A DNA stretch of 64,000 nt, from assembly GCA_016712355.1 (NCBI GenBank), contig JADJRF010000005.1, forward strand, positions 1,302,001 through 1,366,000. Direction: 5' to 3'. This document shows, piece by piece, positions 33,531 through 42,201 of this stretch (position 1 is its first letter; the number at the start of each line of letters is the position of its first letter). The notes below the pieces were generated by a model. The model was not told where the DNA came from. It saw only the letters and a list, made by a program, of their open reading frames with translations, and ran no database searches. This stretch comes from Vampirovibrionales bacterium. Lineage in GTDB: Bacteria; Cyanobacteriota; Vampirovibrionia; Vampirovibrionales; Vampirovibrionaceae. A program made the translations under genes and the position numbers.

Positions 33531-33729
33531 CGAGTCACTCTCATCGCCTCGCGATCGAGGCGGTCTTCAGGGTTTCAGTTACGCTTGCTCTGAGCAAGAC
33601 AGGAGCGGGATGACGCGGCCCTGTCGTTTGCCAGCGAGCCGACTATAAAACGGTCGTATGACGGCAGGATGACCTGCGCGCCAATCAACGCTACGATAAG
33701 CGACAGAGCGCAACGACAAAAGGGTCCTT
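33531..33729 (-). ncRNA. Candidate small RNA or regulatory leader
   Basis: This stretch ends in the terminator at 33504-33530 and has no protein-like frame on the minus strand. It contains hairpins CGCCTCG atcg CGAGGCG and TTGCTC a GAGCAA. A TATAGT (about 33640-33650) is a possible -10 for an RNA of about 130 nt. It could be a free sRNA or a terminator-controlled leader of the radical SAM-MBL operon. I could not match it to a known riboswitch, 6S, SRP or tmRNA. Confidence 0.4.
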
Positions 33730-35385
33730 ATGTACTGCAACTATACCCCCGCGCCGCATGTCGCCTACTTCACGATGGAGATCGCCGTCGATCCGCGTTT
33801 GCGCACGTATGCGGGCGGCCTGGGATATCTGGCGGGCAGCCATGCGCGTTCGGCTTGGCAATTAGGCTTGCCGCTGGTCGGGGTGTCGATCCTGTGGCGA
33901 AGCGGCTATGGCGATCAAACCCTCAACGAGCGCGGCGACGTCGAAGTGGTGATGAACCGCCGCGAGACGCCCTTTCTACGGCGCGTGGAAAGCGTCGTCA
34001 CCGTGCGCATCTTTTCAGAAGACGTCGCTGTCGGCGCCTGCAAAATTGAGCCGGATGTCTTTGGCACGGTCCCGGTGTACCTGCTCACAACCGATCTGCC
34101 GGAGAACCCGCCTCATCTGCGACGTCTCACCGATCAGCTGTACCAGAGCGATTCTCGCACGCGTATTGCGCAAGAAATGATCCTGGGCGTTGGCGGTCTG
34201 CGGATGCTGCGCGCCGAGCGCGAGGCGGTCGACATTCTTCATATAAATGAAGGCCATGGCCTGTGCGCCCTGTTTGAACGCCTGGCCGAGACGGGTCAGG
34301 ATCTCGATGCCTTGCGCCGCGAGGCGGTTTTCACCACGCATACGCCGATTGCGGCTGGGAATGAGACGCATCCCGCGTCGCTGCTGGGCGAGGCGGGCTA
34401 TTTTGTGGAAACCCCTTACGAGCAAGCCCTGGCCTTGGGGGGCGAATCCTTTTCGCTCACGGCGGCAGCGCTGCGCATGTGTCGACTGGCCAATGCCGTC
34501 TCGCAAGCGCATGGGCGCGTCGCCAATGCCTTGTGGCGCGAGGTTTCGGGTCGCTGCCCCATCATCGCCATTACCAACTCCGTTGATCTGGAATACTGGC
34601 AAGATGCGCGCATCGCCGGCGCGCGGGCCCCCAGCGAGCTTCTGGCCGCCAAACGGCAAATGAAGCAAGAACTGTTTGAGTCGGTCTTTTACGAGACCGG
34701 CCGTCACTTTCACCTCGACGTGTTGACGCTGGTGTGGGCGCGACGTTTCGCTGACTATAAGCGTCCCTTATTGCTTTTTCGCGACTTAAAGCGCCTGGGC
34801 AAGCTGCTCGGCGACCAGAAAATCCAGTTGATTTTTGCGGGCAAGTTTCACCCGGCTGACGAAGTGGGCCGCGCGCTCTTTAATCAGACGCTCGCCTATT
34901 CCCGCGAGCTGCCCAATATGGCCGTGATGCTCAATTATGACCTGGCCCTGAGCCAAAAACTCAAGCGCGGCGCAGACGTTTGGCTGAATACCCCGCTGCG
35001 CCCGCTGGAGGCGTCTGGGACATCGGGCATGTCGGCCAATATGAACGGCGCGCTGCACCTTTCGTCGCTCGATGGCTGGGCGGCGGAAGGGACGTTTCAT
35101 GGTATCAACGGCTTTATTTTTAATCCTGAGCCTTACCGCGAATTCCGGCCTCAGGAGTTTGCGCCGACGCCGGAGCGCCGAGACGCTCAAGATGCCGCGG
35201 ATCACGCAGCGCTAATGTCGCTTCTCGAGAGCGAGGTGCTGCCCTGCTATTATCAGGATCGCGTCCGGTGGGCGCGCATGATGCGCCGGGCGATTCTGGC
35301 GGGCGATTGCTACTTCCACTCAGAGCGCATGGTGATGGAGTATTACAACCGCCTGTACGATCCGATTTTCACGGGCGATTGTTGA
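33730..35385 (+). CDS. glgP: Alpha-glucan phosphorylase-like protein (GT35) lacking the PLP lysine
   Basis: The 551-residue protein is clearly related to short bacterial and archaeal glucan phosphorylases. Family pieces include YAGGLGYLAGSH, ILHINEGHG, TTHTPIAAGNETHP, RRFADYKRPLLLFRDL and FAGKFHPADEVG. EASGTSGMSANMNGALHLSSLDGW follows. In active GT35 enzymes this last motif is GTSGMK and the Lys carries PLP; here it is Ser435. Another active-site motif (NGVH in relatives) reads NSVD. It may be inactive, use another mechanism or have a binding role. The start has AGGG 5 nt upstream. It is divergent from the radical SAM operon. The symbol is by family only. Confidence 0.8.
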   Translation: MYCNYTPAPHVAYFTMEIAVDPRLRTYAGGLGYLAGSHARSAWQLGLPLVGVSILWRSGYGDQTLNERGDVEVVMNRRETPFLRRVESVVTVRIFSEDVAVGACKIEPDVFGTVPVYLLTTDLPENPPHLRRLTDQLYQSDSRTRIAQEMILGVGGLRMLRAEREAVDILHINEGHGLCALFERLAETGQDLDALRREAVFTTHTPIAAGNETHPASLLGEAGYFVETPYEQALALGGESFSLTAAALRMCRLANAVSQAHGRVANALWREVSGRCPIIAITNSVDLEYWQDARIAGARAPSELLAAKRQMKQELFESVFYETGRHFHLDVLTLVWARRFADYKRPLLLFRDLKRLGKLLGDQKIQLIFAGKFHPADEVGRALFNQTLAYSRELPNMAVMLNYDLALSQKLKRGADVWLNTPLRPLEASGTSGMSANMNGALHLSSLDGWAAEGTFHGINGFIFNPEPYREFRPQEFAPTPERRDAQDAADHAALMSLLESEVLPCYYQDRVRWARMMRRAILAGDCYFHSERMVMEYYNRLYDPIFTGDC

Positions 35386-35417
35386 GCGCCTATCCCCGAA
35401 AGCCCCATCAAGAGAGC

Positions 35418-35437
35418 CCTGTTCCCTATTGAACAGG
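35418..35437. terminator. Hairpin after the phosphorylase gene
   Basis: CCTGTTC ccctatt-type loop GAACAGG forms a 7-bp stem about 30 nt after the stop. A T-run occurs only about 30 nt later (35469-35475), so it is a weak terminator candidate shared by convergent genes. Confidence 0.3.
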
Positions 35438-35474
35438 ACGGCCAGAACGGCTTCTCCTAAACCTGACCCTTTTT

Positions 35475-35891
35475 TTAAGAGGCGCGGACGGCGACGGTAT
35501 GAGACGCGCGCGGCAGCCCCAGTTCGGCATAGATGAAGTCGAATACCCAGCCCATGTTATCGCGATGCGCATAGCTCGCCGCGAATTCCTGAAGGGCGGG
35601 GGCCATCGGCGCGCCGATGCGGATGACGACCATGGCGCACACGGCGCGAACTACCGGGTGGGGCGATAACAGGCCGCGCAGAATATCCTGCTGCGCGCGC
35701 GCGCCCGCATGCGTTAAAAAAGTCTCAATGTCGCTGGCCAAGGCTTTATCGGCATATTCAAGCGCCTTAATGGCGTTGCGAATAGCCTCCTGGGTCAGTG
35801 CAGCCTCATCGCCCGCGCGCCCGGTGACGGCGTGGCGATTGCGAATCAGGTGCAACTTGATGGTTTCGGCGGTAACGGCGGCAGTGCTCAT
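35475..35891 (-). CDS. Hypothetical helical protein
   Basis: This 138-residue protein has no family I recognise. It is mostly alpha-helical by composition. A segment LSPHPVVRAVCAMVVIRIGAPMAPALQEF resembles a HEAT-like helical repeat. There is no signal peptide or membrane helix. The ATG at 35891 directly follows the TAA of a possible 24-codon ORF (TAAATG), which could couple its translation. It converges on the phosphorylase gene. Confidence 0.5.
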   Translation of the reverse strand: MSTAAVTAETIKLHLIRNRHAVTGRAGDEAALTQEAIRNAIKALEYADKALASDIETFLTHAGARAQQDILRGLLSPHPVVRAVCAMVVIRIGAPMAPALQEFAASYAHRDNMGWVFDFIYAELGLPRASHTVAVRAS

Positions 35892-35966
35892 TTACAGGTC
35901 CGATTGGCTTGCGGCGGAAGCGATGGGTGTGGAGACGGCAAGCGCAAAGGTGTTGCGTACTCCCAT
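35892..35966 (-). CDS. Possible 24-residue leader ORF
   Basis: An ATG at 35966, with AAGGTGG just upstream, opens a 24-codon frame (begins MGVRNTFALAV, ends SQSDL). It stops with TAA immediately before the ATG of the hypothetical gene at 35891. The arrangement suits translational coupling. Composition is not informative, and no amino-acid bias points to attenuation. It could be chance. Confidence 0.3.
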   Translation of the reverse strand: MGVRNTFALAVSTPIASAASQSDL

Positions 35967-36284
35967 TGACCACCTTCTTTTTATAACCGATCGGACGAGG
36001 CGCGGGCAATGCGCAAATTGTGGGTGAATGCGGCGAAGGGCGCCCCTCCCTATATTTCCTTAACCCCGCATTCGACGCCGGTCATGTCCACTCCGCCCTC
36101 CATTCTCCCAAAACCCTGTGGGCGCGTCAAAAACAGACCTTGCCGTCCCGCGTCTTGAAACACGCCCCGCCAGCGATGACCCGGAGCGCGTCCCTTCTCC
36201 GTGACATCATTTTTTTATGACGCTTACACGATCTGAATATGTTCTTTATTCTGCGTGGCCTCTCTGGCTTAGATCCTCAGGCCT
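35967..36284. other. Gap without a recognisable gene
   Basis: Short frames occur, including 66 codons on the plus strand (36020-36220), but none has a good SD or protein-like composition. The left end should hold the promoter of the minus-strand hypothetical gene. I see no RNA gene or repeat here. Confidence 0.4.
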
Positions 36285-37169
36285 TTAAAGGGTAATAGTC
36301 GCCGGATCGCCGATGCGCAGCTGGAGGCGTTCTGCGGCGCTGGCCTCAAAACAGCAGAACTCCAGGGTGTGATGACTTGACGCGATAATGCCTATCGTGT
36401 CGGAGTTGGCATCAGCCAGTTGCGCGTAATGCGAAACGCACAGGGCTGGATACGAGACGTTTTTGCCCGAAACAACCGCAGTCTTTCCCGGCGTCAGCCA
36501 CCCGGCCGGGATATCGCTTAGCAGGTTGCCGAAACGATCGCTATGATCGATGGTTCCGCTTAAAGTCGGGCCAAGGTCGCTATTTTGCGCGCGCTGCGGC
36601 GTTTGTCCGGGCGGCAATAATTGGGGCGGGCGGCGAAGGGGGCGGGTCCGATCGCGCCAGAAGGCATCCAGTTCGCTATCGAAGAGTGCCTGCGTCAGAT
36701 GCGCCGCCGCAGGGGCATAGCGATCGCGTCCATAAAATGTTTTGCAGGCCGGGGCGTTATCCGGGATGTCTTTTGAGAAAACAGCGGCGATGCGCGCATC
36801 GCTTCCCGCCGCGTTGAGAACAGGCGTCAGGAGTCCGTTATCCGGCGCGATGAATGCCTGCTGGCGCTGCGGCCAATAGACAATCAAGCCGTCTTGCTCG
36901 GGATCGCCCACCCCTGGATCGACGACGGCGAGCGTGACGGCCCCTCTGGGCAGGGTTTTCAGGGCGTAGGCCAGTATCCATGCGCCATGGCGGATATTGT
37001 GCGGCGCCACGTCATGACACAGGTCGATGATGGGCGTGACCCTTGCCTCTGTAAGCGCCGCCACAAACGACGCCTTCAGCGCGCCGACGTACGGGTCGCG
37101 CCATCCGAAGTCGCTCAATAGAAACAAAACGGGGCGTAATAACGGCGCGGACATCGAGATGGGCTCCAT
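36285..37169 (-). CDS. SAM hydroxide adenosyltransferase family (DUF62)
   Basis: DUF62 enzymes hydrolyse SAM to adenosine and methionine; relatives include the fluorinase and chlorinase. This 294-residue protein has the family start LFLLSDFGWRDPYVGALKASF, then IIDLCHDVAPHNIRHGAWIL, LAVVDPGVG and FIAPDNGLLTPVL. The C-terminal beta-barrel domain ends with IDHSDRFGNLLSDIP. The Asp of SDFG, the Arg/His pair and the DPGVG loop are the usual active-site parts. The frame is open to 37262. A start at 37169 or 37154 is preferred because it matches the family start and leaves room for a divergent promoter with holA. Confidence 0.85.
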   Translation of the reverse strand: MEPISMSAPLLRPVLFLLSDFGWRDPYVGALKASFVAALTEARVTPIIDLCHDVAPHNIRHGAWILAYALKTLPRGAVTLAVVDPGVGDPEQDGLIVYWPQRQQAFIAPDNGLLTPVLNAAGSDARIAAVFSKDIPDNAPACKTFYGRDRYAPAAAHLTQALFDSELDAFWRDRTRPLRRPPQLLPPGQTPQRAQNSDLGPTLSGTIDHSDRFGNLLSDIPAGWLTPGKTAVVSGKNVSYPALCVSHYAQLADANSDTIGIIASSHHTLEFCCFEASAAERLQLRIGDPATITL

Positions 37170-37294
37170 TGACAAGGGGCGATCGGGTGCATAATGATGA
37201 ACCCGGTGGACGGATCGCAACGCCATTCTAGCAAAGCGATTCGCGCGAGTTGATTCGGGCAAGGTGATTTTAATAGAAGGAGCGCGCGCGCCCC

Positions 37295-38263
37295 GTGCCA
37301 GCGTCCGTTTATTTTGGCGATGAACCCTTTTTACTGGAGCAGGCCGTGCGGGCTTTGCGCGCGCGCGTTGTCAGTCCTGCCATGGCGGCGCTGAGCTATC
37401 GCAAGCTCGAAAAACCGTCTCTGACAGAGACTCTGGAAGCCGTTGGCGCGCCGTCATTGTGTCTGGGAGGCGACTCGTTACTGGAAATTCGACACTTTGC
37501 GCCGCTGGAAAAAGCCCTGGACCCCGACGCTGACGCCGATAAGGCGCAACTCGACGCGCTGATGACCCTGCTGGGCAATCTGGCGCCCTCGCGTCATATC
37601 CTGTTCGTCAGCCCTAAAATCGATCGGAAGGTGAAATTCGCCAAATGGCTGACATCTCAGGCAGATTGTGACGCGCAGGAATTCAAGTCGTTTGCCTTCT
37701 GGGAGGTGGACAAGGCGATTTCCACTCTGTTGCGCGTAATGCGCGATCGCGAAATTGCGCTAAGCTCAGAGGCGGCGCGTTTACTGGTGGAACAACTGGG
37801 CGTTTCGCTTCAGCCGCTGATAAACGAGGCCGAAAAACTGGCTGTTTACGCCAGAGGACGGGCGATCACGCCGCAAGATGTTCGCGCCTTGTGCGACCAT
37901 AACGAGAATACCTTTCGCATGCTGAGCGACTGGCTGCTAGACCGCCCGCGCGGGCCGATTTTTGCGACGCTGGAACAAGTCCTGCTGCGAACGGACCCCA
38001 CCCGCCTGTTTGGGCAGCTCCAGACGCAGTTGCACCATGTGTATTGCCTGCGCGCGTTGCAGCAAAAAGGTATGGGAAAAGACGCCATCGCCGGGCGTCT
38101 TAAAAAACACCCGTTCCGGGTTCAAAAAGATCTCGAGCAGTACGCCCGCGCGTCGCTGCCGCGGTTGAGCGCGCTGAAAGATCGTGCGCTGGATCTCGAA
38201 TGGCGCGCCAAAACCGGCCAGCTCGACCCGCATCTTTCCCTTGAACTCTTGTTGGGGGCCTGA
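37295..38263 (+). CDS. holA: DNA polymerase III subunit delta
   Basis: Delta opens the beta sliding clamp within the clamp loader. The 322-residue protein shows the HolA pattern: VYFGDEPFLLEQAVRALR at the start, LLEIRHFAPLEK, LFVSPKIDRKVKFAKWL, then LVEQLGVSLQPLINEAEKL and ALCDHNENTFRMLSDWLL in the central domain. LFGQLQTQLHHVYCLRALQQKG follows in the C-terminal collar. The length is right for the family. It starts with GTG, with AAGGAG about 12 nt upstream. The gene for delta-prime follows by 3 bp. Confidence 0.9.
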   Translation: MPASVYFGDEPFLLEQAVRALRARVVSPAMAALSYRKLEKPSLTETLEAVGAPSLCLGGDSLLEIRHFAPLEKALDPDADADKAQLDALMTLLGNLAPSRHILFVSPKIDRKVKFAKWLTSQADCDAQEFKSFAFWEVDKAISTLLRVMRDREIALSSEAARLLVEQLGVSLQPLINEAEKLAVYARGRAITPQDVRALCDHNENTFRMLSDWLLDRPRGPIFATLEQVLLRTDPTRLFGQLQTQLHHVYCLRALQQKGMGKDAIAGRLKKHPFRVQKDLEQYARASLPRLSALKDRALDLEWRAKTGQLDPHLSLELLLGA

Positions 38264-38266
38264 GTC

Positions 38267-39292
38267 ATGACGCTTGCCAATACCCTGGTCGCCGCGCCGG
38301 ATGCCCCAGATTCCTTTGGTAGACGGTTCTTTCAGCAGGCGTTGACGCATCGGGGGTTGGCGCACGCGTATCTGCTGCTGGCGTCTCGCATGGAGCCGCT
38401 CTACGAGATGGCCCTCATCCTTGCTAAAATTCTCAACTGTTCGCAGCGCCCCGCCCCGGACGCCGCCTGCGGGCAATGCCTGAATTGCCGCTGGATTGAT
38501 GATAATGCGCATCCTGCGCTCATCACCCTGTCGCCGCTGACGCATCTCGACGAGGCATCGATCAAGAAAGTCGCCAAAACCGGTAAGGCGCTGACGCAAA
38601 TCGCCGCAGATCAGACCTCGAACCTGCTGGCCGAACTCAGCAGGACGTCTCCTTACTGTCGCGTGGTGATTGTGGTTCATGCGGAATCGTTCCCCGGCGC
38701 CGCGCCTGCGCATGCGCCGCCGTCGCCTTCGCAATGGCGGGCCCATCAGGGCGTGGCTCCCAAACGCTTGGCCTTGCGTCCCTTGACGACCACGGTCCTG
38801 AACGACGCGTCCGCTAACCGCATGCTGAAGACGCTGGAAGAGCCGCCGGAGAACACGCTGTTTCTGTTTCTGAGCGATTCGCCCGCGGGCGTGCTGGAAA
38901 CCATCGCCTCACGCTGTCAGGTCCTCCCCTTTGCTCTCACGCCCGCCGACGATGAGGCTCTGGAAACGACCCCGGACGATGCGCGTCGCGCGCAAGCCTG
39001 GCTCTCGGCGTGCCAATCTCACGGCGATCCGTTGGATTGCGCCGATGCCTTTGAGACCGATCTCGTGGGCGAGGGCGGTCTCAGCGCGACGCAGGCGCTT
39101 TCGCTATGTCAGCGCGTATTGCGTCAGCAATGGGATTTAAACCCGGGCGCCGCGTCCGCCGCCGCGCAGCAGGCCGATTTTATGCGTTACCGGCGCGCGC
39201 AACAGGCGATCGAAGACGCGCAGCGCCTTCTGGAGGCGAAAACCAACGCCGCGCAGACGCTGGTCGGCTTGACCCGCCGCTTGTGCCAGTAG
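38267..39292 (+). CDS. holB: DNA polymerase III subunit delta'
   Basis: Delta-prime is the AAA+ stator subunit of the clamp loader. The 341-residue protein has the HAYLLLAS opening, a zinc-module remnant CGQCLNCRW, and the conserved ASANRMLKTLEEPPENTLFLFLS followed by ETIASRCQVLPF. As usual for delta-prime, there is no full Walker A. A stretch rich in Ala/Pro (about 143-165) between the AAA+ elements looks like an insertion. It starts 3 bp after holA, so the two subunits are produced together. Holding holA and holB adjacent is uncommon but sensible. Confidence 0.88.
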   Translation: MTLANTLVAAPDAPDSFGRRFFQQALTHRGLAHAYLLLASRMEPLYEMALILAKILNCSQRPAPDAACGQCLNCRWIDDNAHPALITLSPLTHLDEASIKKVAKTGKALTQIAADQTSNLLAELSRTSPYCRVVIVVHAESFPGAAPAHAPPSPSQWRAHQGVAPKRLALRPLTTTVLNDASANRMLKTLEEPPENTLFLFLSDSPAGVLETIASRCQVLPFALTPADDEALETTPDDARRAQAWLSACQSHGDPLDCADAFETDLVGEGGLSATQALSLCQRVLRQQWDLNPGAASAAAQQADFMRYRRAQQAIEDAQRLLEAKTNAAQTLVGLTRRLCQ

Positions 39293-39318
39293 GGATCCCC
39301 CGCGGGGGCCGATTATGA

Positions 39319-39729
39319 TTATAAAATGCCGCTGATATCCGAGCTGCCGTCTGAACTGCTGGCGGCGGATGACGATGCGCCTGCTCGCGACGCTTGCATC
39401 GACTGCATTTGCTGCGCGCGGAAGATCGTTTGCTGCATCATCTGAAACTGCTGCATCAGGCGCGTCATCATCTGGCTGTTATAGGCCTGAAACTGGGTGT
39501 TATACGTCTGAAGATCGGCCTGATAACGTTGTTGCGCTGCCGTGTCCGCCGGATCTGAAGGCGGAACGGGGGGCGTCGGCATGGTCATCGCGGCGGCGCG
39601 CGTTTGTTGGGTTTTCAGCATTTTGCCGAAAATACCGGGAGACGATTTCAGTTTGTCCTGAAGTTTCTGCGGCAGCGGACGGCCCGCAGACATAAACAAC
39701 ATGGCTTCAACTTGCGTCCAAAGGCTCAT
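39319..39729 (-). CDS. Small Gln/Met-rich helical protein (hypothetical)
   Basis: I do not recognise this 136-residue protein. Residues 65-112 form a likely amphipathic helix or coiled coil rich in Gln and Met (QFQAYNSQMMTRLMQQFQMM). It is preceded by a Pro-rich linker and followed by a Ser/Ala tail (SSSAASSSDGSSD). The N-terminus (LWTQVEAMLFMSAGRPLPQKL) is more globular. There is no signal peptide. It lies downstream of panD on the same strand, 163 bp away, and converges on holB. Confidence 0.55.
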   Translation of the reverse strand: MSLWTQVEAMLFMSAGRPLPQKLQDKLKSSPGIFGKMLKTQQTRAAAMTMPTPPVPPSDPADTAAQQRYQADLQTYNTQFQAYNSQMMTRLMQQFQMMQQTIFRAQQMQSMQASRAGASSSAASSSDGSSDISGIL

Positions 39730-39892
39730 GGCAATCCTCGCGAGAAGAGCGACTACGCGTCGGGAATAATATCTGTCTTTTGTAGTGTAATGCTTTTTGG
39801 CCAGGCGCCAACATCCACCCGCACGATTCCACGCGCGTCGCGTCGTTTATAAATGAAGAAAGCCTTGTCCCGGGTAGACTCTCGCGTGAAGT

Positions 39893-40288
39893 CTAATCGA
39901 TGGGCATGCGTTCGGGTTTGAGGTCGGTTTGACGATTCTGGCGATCGACAAACACCAGCCGCGGTTGCCAGTCTCGGGCTGCGCTCATCGACATTTCCGC
40001 GTAGGCGGCGATAATCACCAAATCGTTTTTGCGCGCCAGATGCGCCGCTGCGCCATTGACCTGAACCAATCCGCTGTTGGCGGGGCCTTTAAGGACGTAG
40101 GTCTGAAAACGCTGGCCGTTAGTGATGTTATAGATTTCAATCTTCTGAAATTGCGTCAGCCCGGCGGCCTGCATCAGCGTTTCATCCAGCGTGAGGCTGC
40201 CTTCGTAATGCAAGTCGGCATCCGTCACGGTGGCGCGATGGACTTTGGAATACAGGACGGGAACCGTCAGCGCATCGTCAGTGGACAC
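39893..40288 (-). CDS. panD: Aspartate 1-decarboxylase
   Basis: PanD makes beta-alanine from aspartate for pantothenate and CoA. The 131-residue proenzyme has SKVHRATVTDADLHYEGSLT. Self-cleavage is expected between Gly30 and Ser31 to give the pyruvoyl group. YNITNGQRFQTYVL and the late NDLVIIAAYAEM are also typical. The first ten residues (MSTDDALTVP) extend the usual start. It lies 73 bp after ribH on the same strand and may be transcribed with the riboflavin genes. Confidence 0.94.
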   Translation of the reverse strand: MSTDDALTVPVLYSKVHRATVTDADLHYEGSLTLDETLMQAAGLTQFQKIEIYNITNGQRFQTYVLKGPANSGLVQVNGAAAHLARKNDLVIIAAYAEMSMSAARDWQPRLVFVDRQNRQTDLKPERMPID

Positions 40289-40361
40289 AGGATGCCTCTC
40301 GCCGCAGCGAACATTGGGGGGGGACGCCTAGAGTTGTACCACGCCAAAGCGCCCGCTTCAA

Positions 40362-40862
40362 TTAAATGAGCGACGCGTCTTTCAAACGGCGCAGCACAGA
40401 GGCGGTCTCGATGGCGGCGCGGGCAGCGTCGGCGCCTTTGTTGCCCGCCTTGGTTCCGGCGCGTTCGATCGCTTGTTCGATGGTGTCGGTTGTCAGAACC
40501 CCGAATATCACTGGCTTGCCGCTGTCGGCGCTTGCGGCGGCCAGACCGGCGGCGGCTTGCGAGCAGACGTAATCAAAGTGCGGCGTGGCCCCACGAATAA
40601 CGCATCCCAGGGCGATAACCGCGTCAATGTCCGCAGATGCCGCCAATTTGCGAGCGATCAGGGGTAATTCAAATGCGCCCGGCGTCCAGGCGATGACGAT
40701 GGCGTCTTCGGCGACCTCATGGGCCTTGAGCGTGGCCAGCGCGCCGGAGAGCAGACGCTCGGTAATGAAATCGTTAAAGCGGCTGACGACAATTGCTACT
40801 CGAAGCCCCGGCAGGCGCATAGCGCCCTCAAATTCTCTTGGAAACTCTTGCGACGGGCTCAT
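40362..40862 (-). CDS. ribH: 6,7-dimethyl-8-ribityllumazine synthase
   Basis: RibH condenses the ribBA product dihydroxybutanone phosphate with the pyrimidine intermediate to form lumazine, the step before riboflavin. The 166-residue protein has VAIVVSRFNDFITERLL, TPGAFELPLIARKLA, GCVIRGATPHFDYVC (catalytic His) and FGVLTTDTIEQAIERAGTKAGNKG. The ATG at 40862 overlaps the ribBA stop by one base (TGATG). A GTG three bases earlier is also in frame. Confidence 0.95.
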   Translation of the reverse strand: MSPSQEFPREFEGAMRLPGLRVAIVVSRFNDFITERLLSGALATLKAHEVAEDAIVIAWTPGAFELPLIARKLAASADIDAVIALGCVIRGATPHFDYVCSQAAAGLAAASADSGKPVIFGVLTTDTIEQAIERAGTKAGNKGADAARAAIETASVLRRLKDASLI

Positions 40863-42139
40863 CACAGGCGATCCTCCGAGTGCGGGGCGCGCTCCAAAGC
40901 CAGCGCGTGGCCGAGCTTGTCCTGCTTGGTCATGAGGTAGCGGGCGTTTTCAGGCGTCGTCTCGGTGATAATGGGGGCGCGGCGGCGGATTTTTAGCCCA
41001 TAGCCCTCCAGGCCGCGAATCTTGCGCGGATTATTCGTCAGCAGGTCGAATTCCTGCACGCCCAAATCGACCAGAATCTGCGCGCCGACGCCGTAATGGC
41101 GCAGATCGGCCGGGAATCCCATTTCCAGATTGGCTTCAACCGTATCGAGTCCGCTGTCTTGAAGCGCGTAAGCGCGGAGCTTGTTCATCAGGCCGATGCC
41201 GCGCCCTTCGTGACGTCTCAGATACACCAGCGCGCCGCAGCCATGGGCGGCAATCTGCGCCATGGCCCCATGGAGCTGGAAACCGCAATCGCAGCGCAGG
41301 CTGCCGAGGAGATCCCCCGTCAGGCACTCGCTGTGCATCCGCACCAACGGGATGCGCCCGTCTTTGCCCGATAAATCGCCCATGATCATCGCCAGATGCT
41401 CTGAGCCGTCGATGGCGCTTTCGTAGCCGATGACTTCAAATTTTCCGTAACGGGTCGGCAATTCAGCGTTGGTGACGCGCTGAATGGTGCGCTCGGTCTG
41501 GAGACGATGATGAATCAGTTGCGCAACCGTAATAAACGGGATGTTAAAGCGCTGCGCCAAGGCGTGCAGTTCGGCGCGGCGGGCCATGGAGCCGTCTTCG
41601 CGCAGAATCTCGCAAATGACGCCCGCAGGTTTAAGACCCGCCAATCGCGCCAGATCAACGCTGGCTTCGGTTTGCCCGACCCGCTCCAGAACGCCCGCTT
41701 CGCGCGCCTGCAAGGGGAAAATATGCCCGGGACGGCGTAAATCTGCTGGCGTGGCGTCGTGGGCAACTGCCACCTGAATCGTCTTGGCCCTGTCGTGCGC
41801 AGAAATGCCCGTCGTCACCCCGAATTTTGGATGCGCGTCTACGCTGACGGTGAAGGCAGTGCCCATCGGGTCCGTGTTATGCGACACCATTTGAAACAAT
41901 TGCAGCTTCTGGCACATTGGCGGCGTCAGTGTCAGGCAAATCAGCCCGCGGCCGTGCGTGGCCATAAAGTTGATGAGATCCGGCGTCACTTTTTCCGCCG
42001 CGCACACGAAGTCGCCTTCGTTCTCGCGGTCTTCGTCATCGGCGACAATCGCCAGTTCGCCGCGTTGAATCGCGGCAATCGCGCGTTCGATCGAGTCGAA
42101 GTCCGACGAGGCGCAGGAGTCCAGTGATGAATCAGGCAT
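40862..42139 (-). CDS. ribBA: Bifunctional DHBP synthase / GTP cyclohydrolase II
   Basis: This enzyme makes both riboflavin precursors. Residues 1-210 form the DHBP synthase domain (VADDEDRENEGDFVCAAE, MATHGRGLICL, GTAFTVSVDA, LRRPGHIFPL). Residues 215-425 form GTP cyclohydrolase II (VRMHSECLTGDLLGSLRCDCG with the three zinc cysteines, YLRRHEGRGIGLMNK, GFPADLRHYGVGAQIL, LTNNPRKI). All catalytic motifs seem intact. It is coupled to ribH downstream. The 62-bp gap before it has no FMN riboswitch; it holds a short direct repeat (GAAAGCTTGA-like, twice). Confidence 0.96.
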   Translation of the reverse strand: MPDSSLDSCASSDFDSIERAIAAIQRGELAIVADDEDRENEGDFVCAAEKVTPDLINFMATHGRGLICLTLTPPMCQKLQLFQMVSHNTDPMGTAFTVSVDAHPKFGVTTGISAHDRAKTIQVAVAHDATPADLRRPGHIFPLQAREAGVLERVGQTEASVDLARLAGLKPAGVICEILREDGSMARRAELHALAQRFNIPFITVAQLIHHRLQTERTIQRVTNAELPTRYGKFEVIGYESAIDGSEHLAMIMGDLSGKDGRIPLVRMHSECLTGDLLGSLRCDCGFQLHGAMAQIAAHGCGALVYLRRHEGRGIGLMNKLRAYALQDSGLDTVEANLEMGFPADLRHYGVGAQILVDLGVQEFDLLTNNPRKIRGLEGYGLKIRRRAPIITETTPENARYLMTKQDKLGHALALERAPHSEDRL

Positions 42140-42201
42140 GGGCGTTTACCTTAGAAAGCTTGAGAAAGCTTGCTGTATTGTCGCGCAAGGAGGCCCGGCG
42201 A

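Noticed and set aside
42140..42201. FMN riboswitch before ribBA
   Set aside because: The gap is 62 bp, lacks FMN-aptamer signatures and shows only a short direct repeat.
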